A stretch of 64,000 nucleotides of DNA from Anoplopoma fimbria (Eukaryota > Chordata > Actinopteri > Perciformes > Anoplopomatidae): NCBI RefSeq assembly GCF_027596085.1, contig NC_072471.1:15006434-15070433 (forward strand). Direction: 5' to 3'. Under the pieces are notes generated by a model, which was not told the origin of the DNA, ran no database searches, and worked only from the letters and a program-made list of their open reading frames with translations. Made by a program: the position numbers and the translations under genes. Below, one piece after another: positions 1-13,339 of the stretch (the stretch's first letter is position 1; the number at the start of each line of letters is the position of its first letter).

Positions 1-483
1 AAGCCTTTTTATAGGTGAGGTCTCATAACTCAACAGCCTTCTGTTTGACTCCCTGTAATTGCCCTCTTAGCTGAGGCTTCATGAATTAGCAATGAGGACA
101 AACATTGTCTAAACATTTTAGGAAAAATCAGAACGTTTGTGTCTTGTTAGAGAGGAGTAAAACTGTAGAGATCTCATGGAGAAATTTTTGACAGCTATAG
201 TTAGTAATTACATTTACTAATAACATTTCTAAATGTTTAAAAAAAAAATCATACAAAATTATTCAATATTATATTTAAAGTTCAAATAAGCTCCATCATT
301 ACCAACTACAACAGTAACATGCTGCTCATACAACTTCACATCAGTTGTTTTTGTTAACCGTTCATAAACAATATGATAAATAATAATTCAGCACTCACAA
401 AGGACAGTTTTCAGCATTTCTTTACTTTCAGTTTTGTTAATAATATTCAGTACTCAAGTACTTAGTTCAGTACTAGGGTAGTT

Positions 484-660
484 TGACATGTTTGGAAATA
501 TACTTATTGACTTTCTTCCCCAGTGTTGGATGAAAAAAATCCTCCACTATCAAGCCTGTATGCTACGTAGCTACAGCCAGTTAGCTTAGCATATCACAAC
601 AGGGAGAAACGGCTAGCCTGGCTCTGTCCAGAGCGGACAAAAGGTACATAACCTACTGTT
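484..660 (+). repeat. Fragment of fold-back interspersed repeat
   Basis: The order of motifs (tttgacatgtttggaaatat, ggttagcttagcat-like, ggctagcctggctctgtcca) matches the left arm of the complete-looking fold-back copy at 46936-47356. It also matches fragments near 16247, 24021 and 59330. That recurrence within the window is the direct evidence. I recognise it as a family widespread in teleosts but cannot name it securely. Confidence 0.6.
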
Positions 661-1183
661 ATCACAATGTGATAATTACTTTTTTCTTACAATGTGGTGC
701 TACTTTAATACTTACATTTTCATACAGTGTTTTTTTGAGAGTATTTGTTCACTGTGGTATTGGTACTAAAGTAAAGGATCTGACAGAGTCAGTGTCATGT
801 AGTATACTATATACACTTAATGATGAATTAACTTTGTGCAGTGAAAAATTCTTATGTCCCATGATGATCTTGTTGAGTTTCAGAAGCCTGATTTCCACCT
901 AAAACTTCCCTTACAAAATAGAAAACAATTTCCACATAACAAAAAGTCAGTTATCTGTCATCAGCTTCAGTATATATCTCAAAGCCAAAGACAAGTCAAT
1001 TTTCGTAATCCCAAACAGTTTTATGAAGGACATGAAGGCAATGAAGTCAAACTGTCAGAACGGCATCAAGATCCAAAGTAGGTCAAATCACCAAGTGACA
1101 TTTTTGGCAGCTCTTTTAAAGAAAATATATTAGTGTGACAATGTGTTCTCAGTGCGTCATCGTGGAGTCCGTCCTGTAACTGG

Positions 1184-1223
1184 AAGGACACGGGTCTGAT
1201 CCCTGTGTCAGACCCGTGTCCTT
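1184..1223. repeat. Perfect 16-bp inverted repeat (hairpin)
   Basis: The left arm 1184-1199 (aaggacacgggtctga) is the exact reverse complement of 1208-1223, with an 8-nt loop at 1200-1207. No element boundary or target duplication is visible around it. The stem is shorter than a typical pre-miRNA stem. Confidence 0.85.
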
Positions 1224-4200
1224 GTGTGCGAGACTCGCTGTGCGTCGCTGTAGATGAGTGCGTCAGCTCAATGACTGCAGAACAACATGGAGGAGGATAA
1301 ATAAATGATGTATGAAAAATTATATTTATACCTGACAGCCAGTCAGGTGTGTGGGAGTCAGCAGGAAGCTCCCCGTTGATGTGATTTCAGCCTTGTGGGT
1401 CACTGTTTCACGCTGTTGCAGTTTCTAATGTGTTGTTTGATTTGATTCGTATTAATTGGCTGCAGTGCTAAACGTCTTTCCCGTCTCACTAACACCTCAA
1501 AGAAAAATTATTATTAAAACATTTGTGAAAGTAACTGGAGTTGTTCCTCAAGATAAAAAAGGGGGGATGATGGGACATGGCAACCTGAGTTTGAGCCTTT
1601 TTTTTTTTGCTGTCCCTGGGCTCGGCTGTCGTTTATGTGATAAGCCGGAGCTGATTCAAAGGCTTTTGGATTTTTACATGTATCAGAATATTAAATGCCA
1701 TTTTTCTTTTGTCCTAGTTTGATAACAGTAGAGGAAGTGCATTCTGTATCAGAGAGCAGATAGGAGGACTGTGGTTTTCACACTGTGTTTAGTCACTTTA
1801 TGTAAGGTTTTATCTATTATTTAAAAATGTAACCAATTTTCTTTAACATTATTGTTTAACCCCCCCACCTATTTAGCATTTATCAGCACTATATTCATGG
1901 TTTACACAGACTTTAATGAAGTTTCTTTTGAATACATATTTTATATTATCGCAGCTGTCTTTTCCGATATTGTCATTCATTATCTGTTTACTCAATATCA
2001 TGCACTTCTCCCACAGGAGGAGTTTGTAGTTGACAAATCATCTTACAGCTACATTATAATGTGTGTGTTAGCTTTGAGTTAATTAACACAAATACCCACA
2101 AACAGATTATGTGTACACCTTTCATAACATAGTATTTAACAATAATAACCCAACCCATTTTTTATGCAATAGTTTATAGTTCCATTGATAAAGTGAGGCC
2201 AAAAAGGAAAACACATTGTTCCCTGCCTTTACCTGCTACCTGCATACTGTAAACATTTTTAAATACAAATAGATATGTGAAAATACAACCCTCTTACACA
2301 CCTCAGTTCTATAAATCTTTTGAAGATATTGATGGTTTAAATGAACAATATAATAGAATACACAAGGGTGAAATATGGTCACAGGTCTTAAAAGTACAAA
2401 AGGTGTCCTAATAAAGGTAGGTTGTTTTTTTTAAATGAGCCCCGCCCACTCCAAACCGTTGTGCACGGACAAAAAATAAAAATAAATAAAAGAGATGCAC
2501 TGAATGATGGTTTTCAGATCAGCCATGACAGGTCAGTCTCATGTTTCCAAATTTCATTTACATTTACAATCACATTTACATTGACTCACACACACGTGAC
2601 TAATGCAGAAAATAGATTCTGAGGGCCTTTAATGTTAGCTCGACTCTAAAACAATATCCTTCACTTCACTGATTATGTCTCTGTGGGAGGAGTCTAGTCC
2701 CTGTCGTAAGAGAAAATGTACTTTTTTTAACAGAACAAACGAGAACCCGACGAGATTAGTTGTGTTCAGGGGCTGCTCCACAATGTGGTTGAAGTCATTT
2801 CTGGATGCATAAACAACCCAAACATGCTATTCATTACCTATTCACAGCGGGGTGGACTTCTCTTTAAAAACAAAGAAGAAAAGCTATTTAAGAAATCACA
2901 TAGTAGAGTAGGAATACATTACACTCTGAGGTAGCCGCCATTTATCATCATTATTAAACAAACAGCCGGTGCCTGAGTCTGGTGCCTGTACGTGTCAGAG
3001 CGTAATGCTCTCTGGATACTTCCTCTCCCTCGGCCCCTTCCTGCCTTTTCATCACTGACACCTTAAAGCACATAGAGCAGCATTTGGCAAGTTTTCTTAC
3101 CTCTGTGAAATAATTACAGGCTGCATTATGAGTAAAATAAGGTTTTTAAGTATAAACTGGTATAATACTTCCTAGCTGTTTAGGTTCAACATGGAGCTGA
3201 AAGAAAGTGGAAGCTATATAAACAGCAACAACAGAGCCACAGAAGAGGAGTGTTGATCACAACATTGCGATATATTCGCATGCTCTGTGTGAAACATCTG
3301 TCAAGGCTGCATCCGCTGCTCTCTCTGTGAAGCTAAATAGGAGAATAAAGGGATCAGATACAAACAGAAAGAGAATATGTGTGTGAATTATGAACACAGC
3401 AGAAGACTGAGTGATATGAAAAGCAATGATTGTGAGATCTCAAGTTGTCTCACCACGTTTAAGAGCAATTTTCCTTATTTAATTATTTTTCTTTTCTTTT
3501 CTCCTTAGCTACTCCGTCTTCACTCATTATAAACGCTTTCTTAGGTGACAGGCTCAATGAGCTCAGCCTCGGCACACTTCCTTCTGTCTGTGCGATCGGA
3601 AACCCAGAAATTCCCACTTCGGATTAGTTGCAACCAATAAGCACGGGGGGGGGACATGAATAGAGTTGGATCTCGCACGCTTTGATGAGAAGAAAAGGTG
3701 AGGAGTGAGGTGTCAGAGCACGGGGGAAATCTATTTTTAGGCGTCTAATGAAACTTTTCAACGCCGCACCGACGACAGGAGAGAAGTTGACAGGCGATTA
3801 TGAAACTCTTTAATTAGCTCCCGAGCTCTGGTGTGTCTGTTAGCCAACGATGCCTCCCACTCAGGTTTTATGTTAATTGTGTGCAGGACTTTTTATGTGG
3901 AGACTCCATGAGCGAAGTGGCAGAAGTTCCATCTTCAACAATAGTGACTAGAGGAGTTGTAGCAAAATGTGTGATCCAAAACGTCAACTATGACGATCAA
4001 GTGCATCTCAATCAGTGTCATTTTGCACTGATGTTGAACACCAGTACCATGGAGTCCAATGTACACACCACAGAGGTAGAAAAAGACAAGCAGAAAGATA
4101 TGGTTAAGAGTCTGGGTTAGTTGGGAAATCTCTCACCATCACCGTCTTCCTCTTCTTCTGTGTAAAACCTGCAGCTGATTGCAACATATTCAAACCACTT

Positions 4201-4334
4201 TTCTGAAAAGCATGCTGGGAAATGTGGGAAAACACTAAATAAGATAAATTATGGGACAATGATGTTGTACTGCAACTAAACTGTGGTGGATTTAATGGAT
4301 GATTCCGGTGGATTTCAATGTGGATCTTTTAATC

Positions 4335-4505
4335 AAGGTTGCAACCAATTATTACTTTCATTATTGATTAATCTGCTGTTTATTAAGTTGATTCATTGAT
4401 TATCATTTAGTCTATAAAATGTATGAATATCTGTTCCAAACCCCAAAAATATATGTTATTAAAAGTTAAAAATGACTTCAGTAATTGAATCGATTATCAT
4501 TGAAG
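4335..4505 (+). repeat. Interspersed repeat of the 'attaatcgatta' type
   Basis: This segment has a diverged 'gcaaccaattattactttcattattgattaatctg' opening (split here: gcaaccaattattac, then tttcattattgattaat), followed by 'tagtctataaaatgt' and an ending in 'attgaatcgattatcattg'. It resembles the better preserved copies at 53841-54080, 54270-54430 and 51600-51775. It is probably a non-autonomous teleost element of unknown class. Confidence 0.5.
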
Positions 4506-4923
4506 GGGAAGTGGCAGCTAGAATAGAATTACTGACAGAAACATGGGCTAGAATAAGTTATATTGTAAGTACTGAATGAAGTACCAGTTGAAGTTGAAGT
4601 GCTGAAAGAAGTGTTATTTGATGTTTTAAACTGAGCTGGAAGGTCAGTTGAAATAAATCAATGCTAGTGTGTATAGACAGAAAGATAAATGTGGGGGATT
4701 TTTTCCAAGTGTCTAATTAAATTCATTTTGTTTTGTTTGTTTTATTTTAATTTATGTAGTTTTGGCCATAAATACATAGAGTGATACCAAGTTAATTGCT
4801 GGGATCTAGAAACAACAACTTTCGCTCCAAAGACGTCTAATAGGTCTTCTTCAGTTTCCTTTTGCAATGACGGATTCTTATTGACAGTTTGAGTCTGTTT
4901 TCTTGTTCTTTTCCCTCCAAATA

Positions 4924-5140
4924 CAGTGCCCTCCAGAATCATTGGCACCCTTAGTGAATATGAGCAAAACAGGCTGTGAAAAAATGTCTTTGCTGTTTAT
5001 CCTCTTGGTCTTTCACTCAAAATATTCACAAAAATCTTACCTTTTCATTGAAGTAAAATTATTGAAAGAAAAAAAAAATGTTGACATTAAATAAATATTT
5101 TTCTCCAAAACATGTGTGTCACAATTATTGGCACCCCTAG
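4924..5140 (+). repeat. Left IR/DR terminal region of the Tc1 element
   Basis: The outer repeat starts at 4924 (cagtgccctccagaatcatt, then ggcaccctta). The inner repeat is at about 5114-5140 (cacaattattggcacccct). Both share the ttggcaccc core, which in this superfamily is the transposase-binding direct repeat. Confidence 0.85.
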
Positions 5141-5306
5141 AAAATCTCATGATTACAATCTAACTGAAGTATAATTCCAGTCATTTTACACTTTTTAAAT
5201 TCACCTGTTTGATTAGGAACTCTTAAGTGGTCAACCATGACTTCCTGTTTCACTGGGGTATAAATATGAGGTGACACAGGCCAAATTCCCTTAGTCATTC
5301 ATCACT

Positions 5307-6319
5307 ATGGGAAAGACCCGAGAACACAGTGACGATGTGCGACGAAAAGTTGTTGAGCTGCACAAATCAGAAAATGGATATAAGAAAATCTCTAAACAGT
5401 TGAAAATACCCATTTCCACTATCAGGGCATAATTAAGAAGTTTAAAGCGACAGGAGATGTTAAGAATCAGCCTGGAAGAGGACGTGTGTGTACATTGACC
5501 CCACGCACCGTGAGGAGGATGGTTCGACTGGCAAAAGAATCTCCAAGGATCACAGCTGGAGAATTGCAGAGGTTAGTTGAGTCTTGGGGTCAGAAAGTCT
5601 CCAAAACTAGCATCAGACGCCACCTACATCACCACAAGTTGTTTGGGAGGGTTGCCAGAAAAAAGCCTCTGCTGTCAATCAACAACAAACTAAAGCGCCT
5701 ACAGTTTGCCAAACGTTACTGGGACTTTCAATGGGACCGGGTTATATGATCAGATGAGACCAAAATAGAGCTTTTTGGCAACAAACATCAAAGGTGGGTT
5801 TGGCGTAGACAGAAAGATAGCCATACAGAAAAGCACCTCATACCCACTGTGAAGTATGGTGGCGGATCTTTGATGTTGTGGGGCTGTTTTTCTTCCAAAG
5901 GCCCTGGACATCTTGTTAGGATACATGGTATCATGGACTCCATCAAATACCAGCAGATATTAAATGAAAACCTAACAGCCTCTGCCAGGAAGGTTAAAAT
6001 GGGCCGTGGTTGGACATACCAGCAGGACAATGATCCGAAGCACACCTCAAAATCTACACAAAAATGGTTCGCCGACCACAGAATAAAGGTTTTGCCATGG
6101 CCATCACAGTCCCCCGACCTAAACCCCATAGAAAATCTGTGGGATGAGATGAAGAGGAGAGTCCACAAGCGTCGACCTCGGAATCTGAAGGATCTGGAGA
6201 GATTCTGCATGGAGGACTGGTCTCAGATCCAGTGCCATGTGTTCACCAACCTCATCACGCATTATAGGAGAAGACTCAGAACTGTTATCTTGGCAAAGGG
6301 AGGCTGCACAAAATATTAA
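5307..6319 (+). pseudogene. Tc1-like DDE transposase, two inactivating lesions
   Basis: The family cuts and pastes the element at TA sites. The first ATG at 5307 opens an N-terminal helix-turn-helix segment (MGKTREHSDD...). The frame hits a TAA at 5430 because one A is missing around 5429. Coding resumes one frame over, through the paired-like DNA-binding domain (IIKKFKATGD, then QPGRGR), to a TGA at 5747-5749 where the family has Trp just before the first catalytic Asp. The frame then runs unbroken to TAA at 6317. The catalytic triad is visible: Asp in SDET (5753), Asp in QQDNDPKHTS, and Glu in NPIENLW, with the DD34E spacing. Allowing for the missing base, the length is about 337 codons, normal for Tc1 transposases. 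With only two lesions it looks like a fairly young fossil, but I have no clock. Confidence 0.93.
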
Positions 6320-6323
6320 ATGA

Positions 6324-6525
6324 AGGGGTGCCAATAATTGTGGCACATATATTTTTGAGAAAAATATTTGTTTCATGATAAGAATTTAATGTTTCTTTCA
6401 ATTATGTTTCTTCAGTTAAAGGTTCAATTCTTGTGAATATTTTGAATGGAAGATCATGAGGATCATTTTCACATCTCGTTTTTCTCATTTTTACTAAAGG
6501 GTGCCAATAATTCTGGAGGGCACTG
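6324..6525 (+). repeat. Right IR/DR terminal region of the Tc1 element
   Basis: The inner repeat is at about 6324-6350 (aggggtgccaataattgtgg) and the outer at 6493-6525 (agggtgccaataattctgga, then gggcactg). Both are inverted relative to the left-end pair. Confidence 0.85.
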
Positions 6526-7290
6526 TAAAGTGGTCTACATAATCTGACTATACTGTTAGCTTCTTTCCAACTTGTCTGACAGTATGGTGACTAGCTTCTT
6601 ACCCTGTTGGACTTTGTTGTGCTGATGCTGCTGTTTCCAAATCCCAGCCTATACTTTCATGCGCACTAGGGCTGCCCCCTGAGAAGTCGAGTCCACCGTC
6701 AGTGACCCAACAGGCGACTTGAATTTCTTTGATTCAAGCAGTCATTTTTTTTGTTTAAGAGGCTATGAAGCACCTTGTGCCTTAGTCATTTTAATCATCA
6801 CTAAAACTCATGCCAAGGGATTTTTTGGATTGCTAGACACGTAAGGAAAAGTCAAATCTAAATTGAAAAGCTAAATCCTATTCAAATGAAAAATTTCAGA
6901 TTCTGGTACATCCCTAGTGAGCACATTTTCAGAACTGATAGAAGTGATGAGAAAACTGTGAAAATTATATTTGCTTAATTGTGTGTTTTCCTTAAAGAGC
7001 ACCTAAACAGCTAGAAATCAGATTTTTTTTTTCTCAACTTCAAATCACCTTGCTGCAGTGATGAACCTCTGTACTCCAGAATGTGTCAGTACACCGTGAC
7101 ATCACTGTTGGGTGTAGTTAAAGGTGCAACGGAACTCCGTTCTTACCAGGGCAAACAGTTAGAGGTGAAACAGCCTGGAAACCGTCAACCACAGAGGGCA
7201 ATGAAACGGTGATTTAGACTAGTTCCATTATAGCCAAGACTGAGTTGAAGTGATTTGATAGTAAATAAAATGCTCTCGTAATTGTGTTAG

Positions 7291-7435
<145 letters not shown>

Positions 7436-8503
7436 AAAGAGAGCTGAACAGGTAGAAAAAAGTAACCGGAGAAGGGGGGTAGCCATTCCAGCTAATCATA
7501 ACTGATCCTCAAACTCCTGCGCAGGTAGTATTCACATTCCGACTGTCTTTGTATAGCAACACTAACCGCGGTCATGAAAGCACCGCAAATGTCGAGCTCC
7601 GTTGACACGAGCCATAAATCAACAGCGCCTTGCGTCCTGTTATCTCCTGCTCTTTCCTGTCGACCTCTCTCGCGTGTCGGAGCGGAAGCATGACGGCGAG
7701 CACCTGAGGCGTCCCGTGATAGGGCGGCTCCTCTCTCGGCCGGCTTGCGAGGGCTGCTGGGACGGAAAGGCCAGAGGAAGTGGAGAGGGGGAGGGAGGGA
7801 GAAATCAATTTAATTACACAAGGCAATTGAGCAGAGCACACAGGCTTTAAAATTAAATTGCACCTGTTTTTTTTTGTTTTTTTGTGGTTACTCTCCTCTC
7901 TCCGCTGCTTTACATCACAGAACAACGAGGGCTCAAGTTATTTTAGCCGTGGCCCTCGTGAGGCTTATAATCCAGGCTAAGTGACAGGCTAATTTGTGGT
8001 ATTAGATTGCTTTCATCGGGTCGTTTGGGCCTGCTTTGAACGTTCGCGGTATGAAAAGGCAGCTCTGCCTCAGCGGTCACATTGACTTGTATGCTGTGTG
8101 ACTGCTGGGGGGTGAAAGTGGGAACTGATGAGGAGGAGGAGGAGGAGGAGGAGGGGGGGGGTCACAGCGGCTCTCAGAGGCCATATTTCCTCAGTCGTGT
8201 TCAATCTTCTCACCGCAGATAGAGGACGAGCAAGAAGGACTGAGCAGAAGATATGAATATCGTAGCAGTTGCAGGCGGGAAAGTTTCCTACATGCAAAGA
8301 TCAGTCGACTGTTCAGTCTAATTAAAATGAATTTAGTTGGTTTATAACGAGAGTTAAATTGCACTTAAGGTCCACGGAAGGAGAAAATTAGGTTTTCTGC
8401 AGAAATCCATCATAAGGGACAAGAGGCCACTCTAGTGGTGTTAACACGGCTCAAAAGTGAGACAAAAATCTCCAGCTGAAGATCTATCCGTGAAGAAATC
8501 AAA

Positions 8504-8606
<103 letters not shown>

Positions 8607-9987
8607 GGGGGTGTACATACCAGGCTAAAGCCTCATGATACACCCTGAAACACAGACACAAGGCCGTTTTCTCTAACAATAAGACGGGACTCATGCTAAG
8701 TCAACTTATTGCTGATGACCATTCACCGTGTCAGAGGCCAGAACAAGTAATTAAAGGCAATAGAAAAATGGAGGATTAGTTCAAATTAATCCGCAACTTT
8801 TCCCCATTTTCTCGCAGAAAATGCTGAAATGGAGGGATATGGAAATCTGGCAGAGCATAGCAGAACTAATGGCTTGGCAGCTCTCACCCTGAAATGAGAA
8901 GGGACTAATGGATCCGCCGCCCTGGCTAAGATGGCTGAGCCAGATTGCATGTGGATTTAAGTGATTAAGAACATGGTGGCCCCCGGTCCATCTTTAGTCA
9001 GAGAAAATGTAATGTATGTCAATGAATGCTAAAATATGAAATTCCACATTTTAGGAATCCATCCGCGTTGCAGAGAATGCAGGGCATAATTCACGCCAGA
9101 GATTAGGAAAGTATATGCTATTGGAATACATATGGAGGGGGTGGTGTGAGGGGCAGCAGGAGTCCGCAAATAGCAACATACTTACTCAAATAATAGTTGT
9201 GAAAAAAATGTTTTCGTTATTAATGCAATTGAAGTGATTAACCTCATTCACACTGGTTTAAATACACTTGAAATGTGTCAGTGGTGTAGGATTATCTCAC
9301 CCAATTAGCAAAGTTTTTATTTCAAGACTAATTATTGGTGAAATAAATTATCACAGGCAGGTTTCATCATTTAATTTACACAAAGTATTTCAGCAATTTA
9401 AAATATAAGTAAGTGAGACTTTTACTGTGCTTTGGCAGAAAAATATATATTGATTAATAGGGCTAATTAAGTCAGTGTTGTAGCACATTTCCAGCTAGAA
9501 CTGCAATAATGATACTCCATAAAACATGACAAGTTGTAAGAAACGGAGGAATTTCATCACATTAGTGGCCCTTAATATTGTTAATATTATTATTGACTCA
9601 TCATTTAACATTATGTTATGTCCGTGATGCCAGATAATGTAATACCGTGATGTTATGTTATCTGAGAATTGATTACCTTTCAAAACTTTATTGCATTTTT
9701 AAGCCATGTTAAGACAATTTATTACATTGCACCAAGTTATTACATCGTCTATCAACAAAATAAGGGAAGACCAGAGGGCTGTGTGTGTGTGTCGGTGTGT
9801 GTGCATGTGTCTGTGTTAGTCTGACACACCAGAGAAACTGAATTCAAATTTAAATAAATACAAAATTGACATGACGCCTTTCAGAGTCAATTGAAAAATC
9901 TCTTTAGCCATATTATAAAATTATTTATTTCAGAGTTATGTATGACATATCTAAGCAACAGTGGGACCTAAAAAACGACTCACGTGG

Positions 9988-10366
9988 TTAAAGGCGCAGT
10001 AAAAAAAACAATGTATAGACTCATACAAACATAATCACTCTGTTTTCACTTCTGACCCATCTGAAGTGTGTGGCCGTATCTGTCTTTAAACCTCCCCTCT
10101 GTATTTTCTGTAGTTTCTTATTTTTCTGTGTTCACCACGTTTCTGGGCGTCAACGTCTATAAAAACGACTAGGTCCTAGATTGTAAGCACACAACCAAGA
10201 GGAAGCAACAAAAATGGCAGACACAGTGCAAAAAATCGGGAATATAAGCGCCATTCAAAAACGGAGTGAATCTCACCGTAACCCTCATTAAGCCGGGCTG
10301 AGGGGCCAACTTTGAATATTTTGTTTACAAACCGGAACTGACAAATCCTACTCATTGTGCCTTTAA
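9988..10366. mobile_element. MITE-like element with terminal inverted repeats
   Basis: The left end reads ttaaaggcgcagta. The right end, reverse complemented, reads ttaaaggcacaatgagtagg, giving matching ends about 379 bp apart. The interior has no coding potential (one 66-codon ORF without motifs). This is the structure of a non-autonomous DNA transposon. The family and target duplication are not clear to me. Confidence 0.55.
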
Positions 10367-13243
10367 GTCTATGCAACTAAAATAACCTGGTTAAGGTTAG
10401 GTAGAGTTCAACGTCATGATTTGAGACCAACTCCATCTTAAGTATCAAGGTCCCACTAACTTTTTGCTGCAATAGAATATCATACTACTTTGGGTTAGAG
10501 CAGGTGATTTCAATCCCTCTGAACAAATACCTACTTTAATGTTTCTATAGAGCAAATCAAGATCCACAATCCGAGGGTCGGTTCATGCTCAAAGTTCATA
10601 CGTTGTCCTGAACGGCGGCGTCCGAAAGGCGTGGCGGATGTTTTCTAAGTTATTCCACATCCAAAGAAAACCGGATTACTCAGAAATCAGGAAATCAGAC
10701 AATGCACTTATATGCACTGTAATAACCTCATTACTGTATATCCACATACACATGCGGTTAGTCAGTAATTCGATTTCTCTTCTGCCACAGAACTTCACTT
10801 ATAAGACTCAATTGAACTACTTCCTGATTGTGTATGTGTGTGTGTGTGTTTGAGAGGCTGGTGGCCGAGTGAGAGGACAGACTCTGTAGTGATAGCTCGA
10901 ATGCCTGAACAAACAAATCGAAATTATTTGATGTTCAACTTATTTTGATTTATAGAGTTAGTATAATTACTTTGAGACATTTTTGATGGAAGTATATTGA
11001 ATATGATAACACATTGCTACCTCTGTATCACTTCTTGCCGCTCTGCTGAAAATTTTATTTCCCAAAAGTAATTGTCAGGCAACTGTTTGCATGCAAAGCT
11101 GATAAAAAAAATTAGGCTACATTTGGTGAACGTGAATGCAACACTGCTCAACAGCTCACTAATTAGGTAAAAGTGCTGAGTGGAATCTCTCCAATTTGAA
11201 TCCTGCAAACTGATCTCAGTCATTCTTTAATGAGCTGTACTGTTCATGATCGAGTCCAAAACTGAAGAAAACTGCTAGAAAAAATGGACAATTTGGAGAG
11301 AAATGAATTCCTTTCATAGATCTTCCTGAAATATACAATTCATAGCAAACCCCACTCTCATAATAAAAGAATAGAGGACATACAGCAGAAAAAAAGAGGT
11401 GTGGGACTGCGCTCATGCCGTCTGAAGGTGCCGCTCAGTACAGCCATGACCGACTTCGACAGGTGCTGGCGGATAATTGGGCGCCGTGCCGGCTACAACC
11501 ACGGCGCTGCTGTCTCCTAGAGCTCATTACTATCACTCAGAAGTTCCCCCCTTAAAAAAAACCTCCACAGCCACATGACTCGGCGTATTTGGTAAACCGG
11601 CGACTGAAATCTCTTGAAACGCCGCCATTAAAGGGCCTGTCACTCTGCGAGCTGTTGAGGTGCTGTTTGGACGGGTAAATGATTGCACTCAGCATGAGAT
11701 TTGACACACAGGTTCAGCTGCATGCAGATACACACACTCGGTGAGGTTCAGTCAGTCCTGTTATGAAACATACGTATATTAGCTGGTGATCACAGCTTGA
11801 AAGCAGGACATTTTCTGCCTTACTGCCCAAAATGTTTTGCAATAGTGTTTAATCAGCTTCAGTGAGCCAACAATATGTTCATTTTCCATGCATTTACAGT
11901 TTCTGTTTAAAACCCCTCCCTTAATACATATTGGCTTACATTTTTGCTCGCTCCTTAGGTAATGTTTTAGGCATTTTTGCCTTAATTAGATAGTTAGAAG
12001 TAGATGGAGACAATAAGAATGGAAAGACAGGGGAGAAAAGGTTCCCACTAAAGAAGAAGGATGTTGCAATTACCCTTATGACTAACTGGCAACCCAGAAT
12101 GCCACCCACTAGGGCTATTCAGACTGAATATAGCTCTCACCAAATCATTGATAGAGTCTGTGTTGGTGCTCGTGTGTTCCCAGTGAGAAAATATAAACCA
12201 GAGAGTCTAGTTTTAAGGGTTGTCAGACATCAAGACACTGAGTTTACATTATACTCCATTAATGTAGGTTTGTGCAAGAATGAGCAATTATTTTTTCCTC
12301 CATCTCAATGCTTGTTAGATAAATTGTAAAATCAGCAAAATGCTACAAACTACAATGTGTCAAACTGGTATGTGGGTTTGCACATAATTATATGAAGATT
12401 CTTTTGCCAGACTACCGTACAATATTTTGCAAGAGCCTTCTGTGGCAGCACCTCCATCGTAGCCTTGCTTAAAGACGTCACATTGCAGCAACAGTTAAAC
12501 CACGATCAACTGTTTTGCAGATGACTCTGCACTTCTTCAGCGGGGCCTTGTTCAAATGGATAAGGGGGCTTTGTTTTTTCACTCAGGGCTGAAGTCGGTC
12601 GGTCGGAGTAGAACTGAAATGAAATGAATGAGGAGCTTGTACTTTCAACAATAATGGCCATATAAGCTTTCTTCAGCAACTGTTTTAATTTGCCTATGAG
12701 CTATGAAGCGGAAGTTTGACTTGAGAATATTTAGTCACACGTACTATTCGCTTAGCATTGTAGAGTAGTATAAAATAAATGTTTTCCTAGTTTGCTCTGA
12801 TTACTGATCTTTCTTGGTTTGAAAAGGGACTTTTCCATGAAGCCACTGTAAAACAGAATGCCTTTTATTGTCATTAAACACATTGTAAATTAAACACATT
12901 GTAAATTTGAACCATGGAGCTAGTTAGTAATCTATTAATGTACTTTTACCAAAAAAGTTTCTCCATTTTGGGGAAAGTTAATGAATGGGATGGTCATTGC
13001 TGACTGAAATGACTGCTTAAATAAAGCAAACGCATGCAGCAGTTTGATATGAGGGTCCCCTACATGACAGTAATAATTGGCAGAGCAGATGTTGTAATTT
13101 TTGTCACTAAAGCAGATATCTTCTTATTCAAACCCAAAACAAAATCAATAGATATTTGCCAAACTGGTCTTTCTTGAATTTTCTTGAGCTTTGGAGAGCA
13201 GTGTGTTCTTGTAAACAAGGCTCTGATACCTTCATGTGCAAAG

Positions 13244-13244
<1 letters not shown>

Positions 13245-13337
<93 letters not shown>
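13245..13337 (+). repeat. (CA)n microsatellite, about 46 units
   Basis: Uninterrupted CA run of about 93 bp. It explains the overlapping long Thr/His and Cys/Val ORFs on both strands. Confidence 0.98.

Positions 13338-13339
<2 letters not shown>

Larger units (their letters stand above)
1..4923. other. Intergenic, no gene seen
   Basis: No open frame here looks like a conserved protein, and the longest ORFs (under 100 codons) have no recognisable motif. The stretch holds a fold-back repeat fragment (484-660), a 16-bp perfect hairpin (1184-1223), a moderately GC-rich patch with a MEF2-type site (about 3560-3860) and an interspersed-repeat copy (4335-4505). The rest is AT-rich and unremarkable. 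Confidence 0.6.
4924..6525 (+). mobile_element. Tc1/mariner-type DNA transposon, 1602 bp, decayed
   Basis: The element is bounded by matching terminal inverted repeats (cagtgccctccagaat at the left end; its reverse complement attctggagggcactg at the right). A TA dinucleotide flanks each end (4922-4923 and 6526-6527), which is the target duplication expected for this superfamily. Each terminal region is about 200 bp and carries an outer and an inner copy of a core containing ttggcaccc, the IR/DR arrangement known from fish Tc1 elements. A single transposase reading frame lies between them. The internal gene is broken, so the copy cannot make its own transposase, but its ends look intact. Confidence 0.95.

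Noticed and set aside
5788..6376. Minus-strand ORFs over the Tc1 element
   Set aside because: They are antisense shadows of the transposase.
12880..12907. Tandem duplication of attaaacacattgtaa
   Set aside because: A short AT-rich duplication, common in such DNA.
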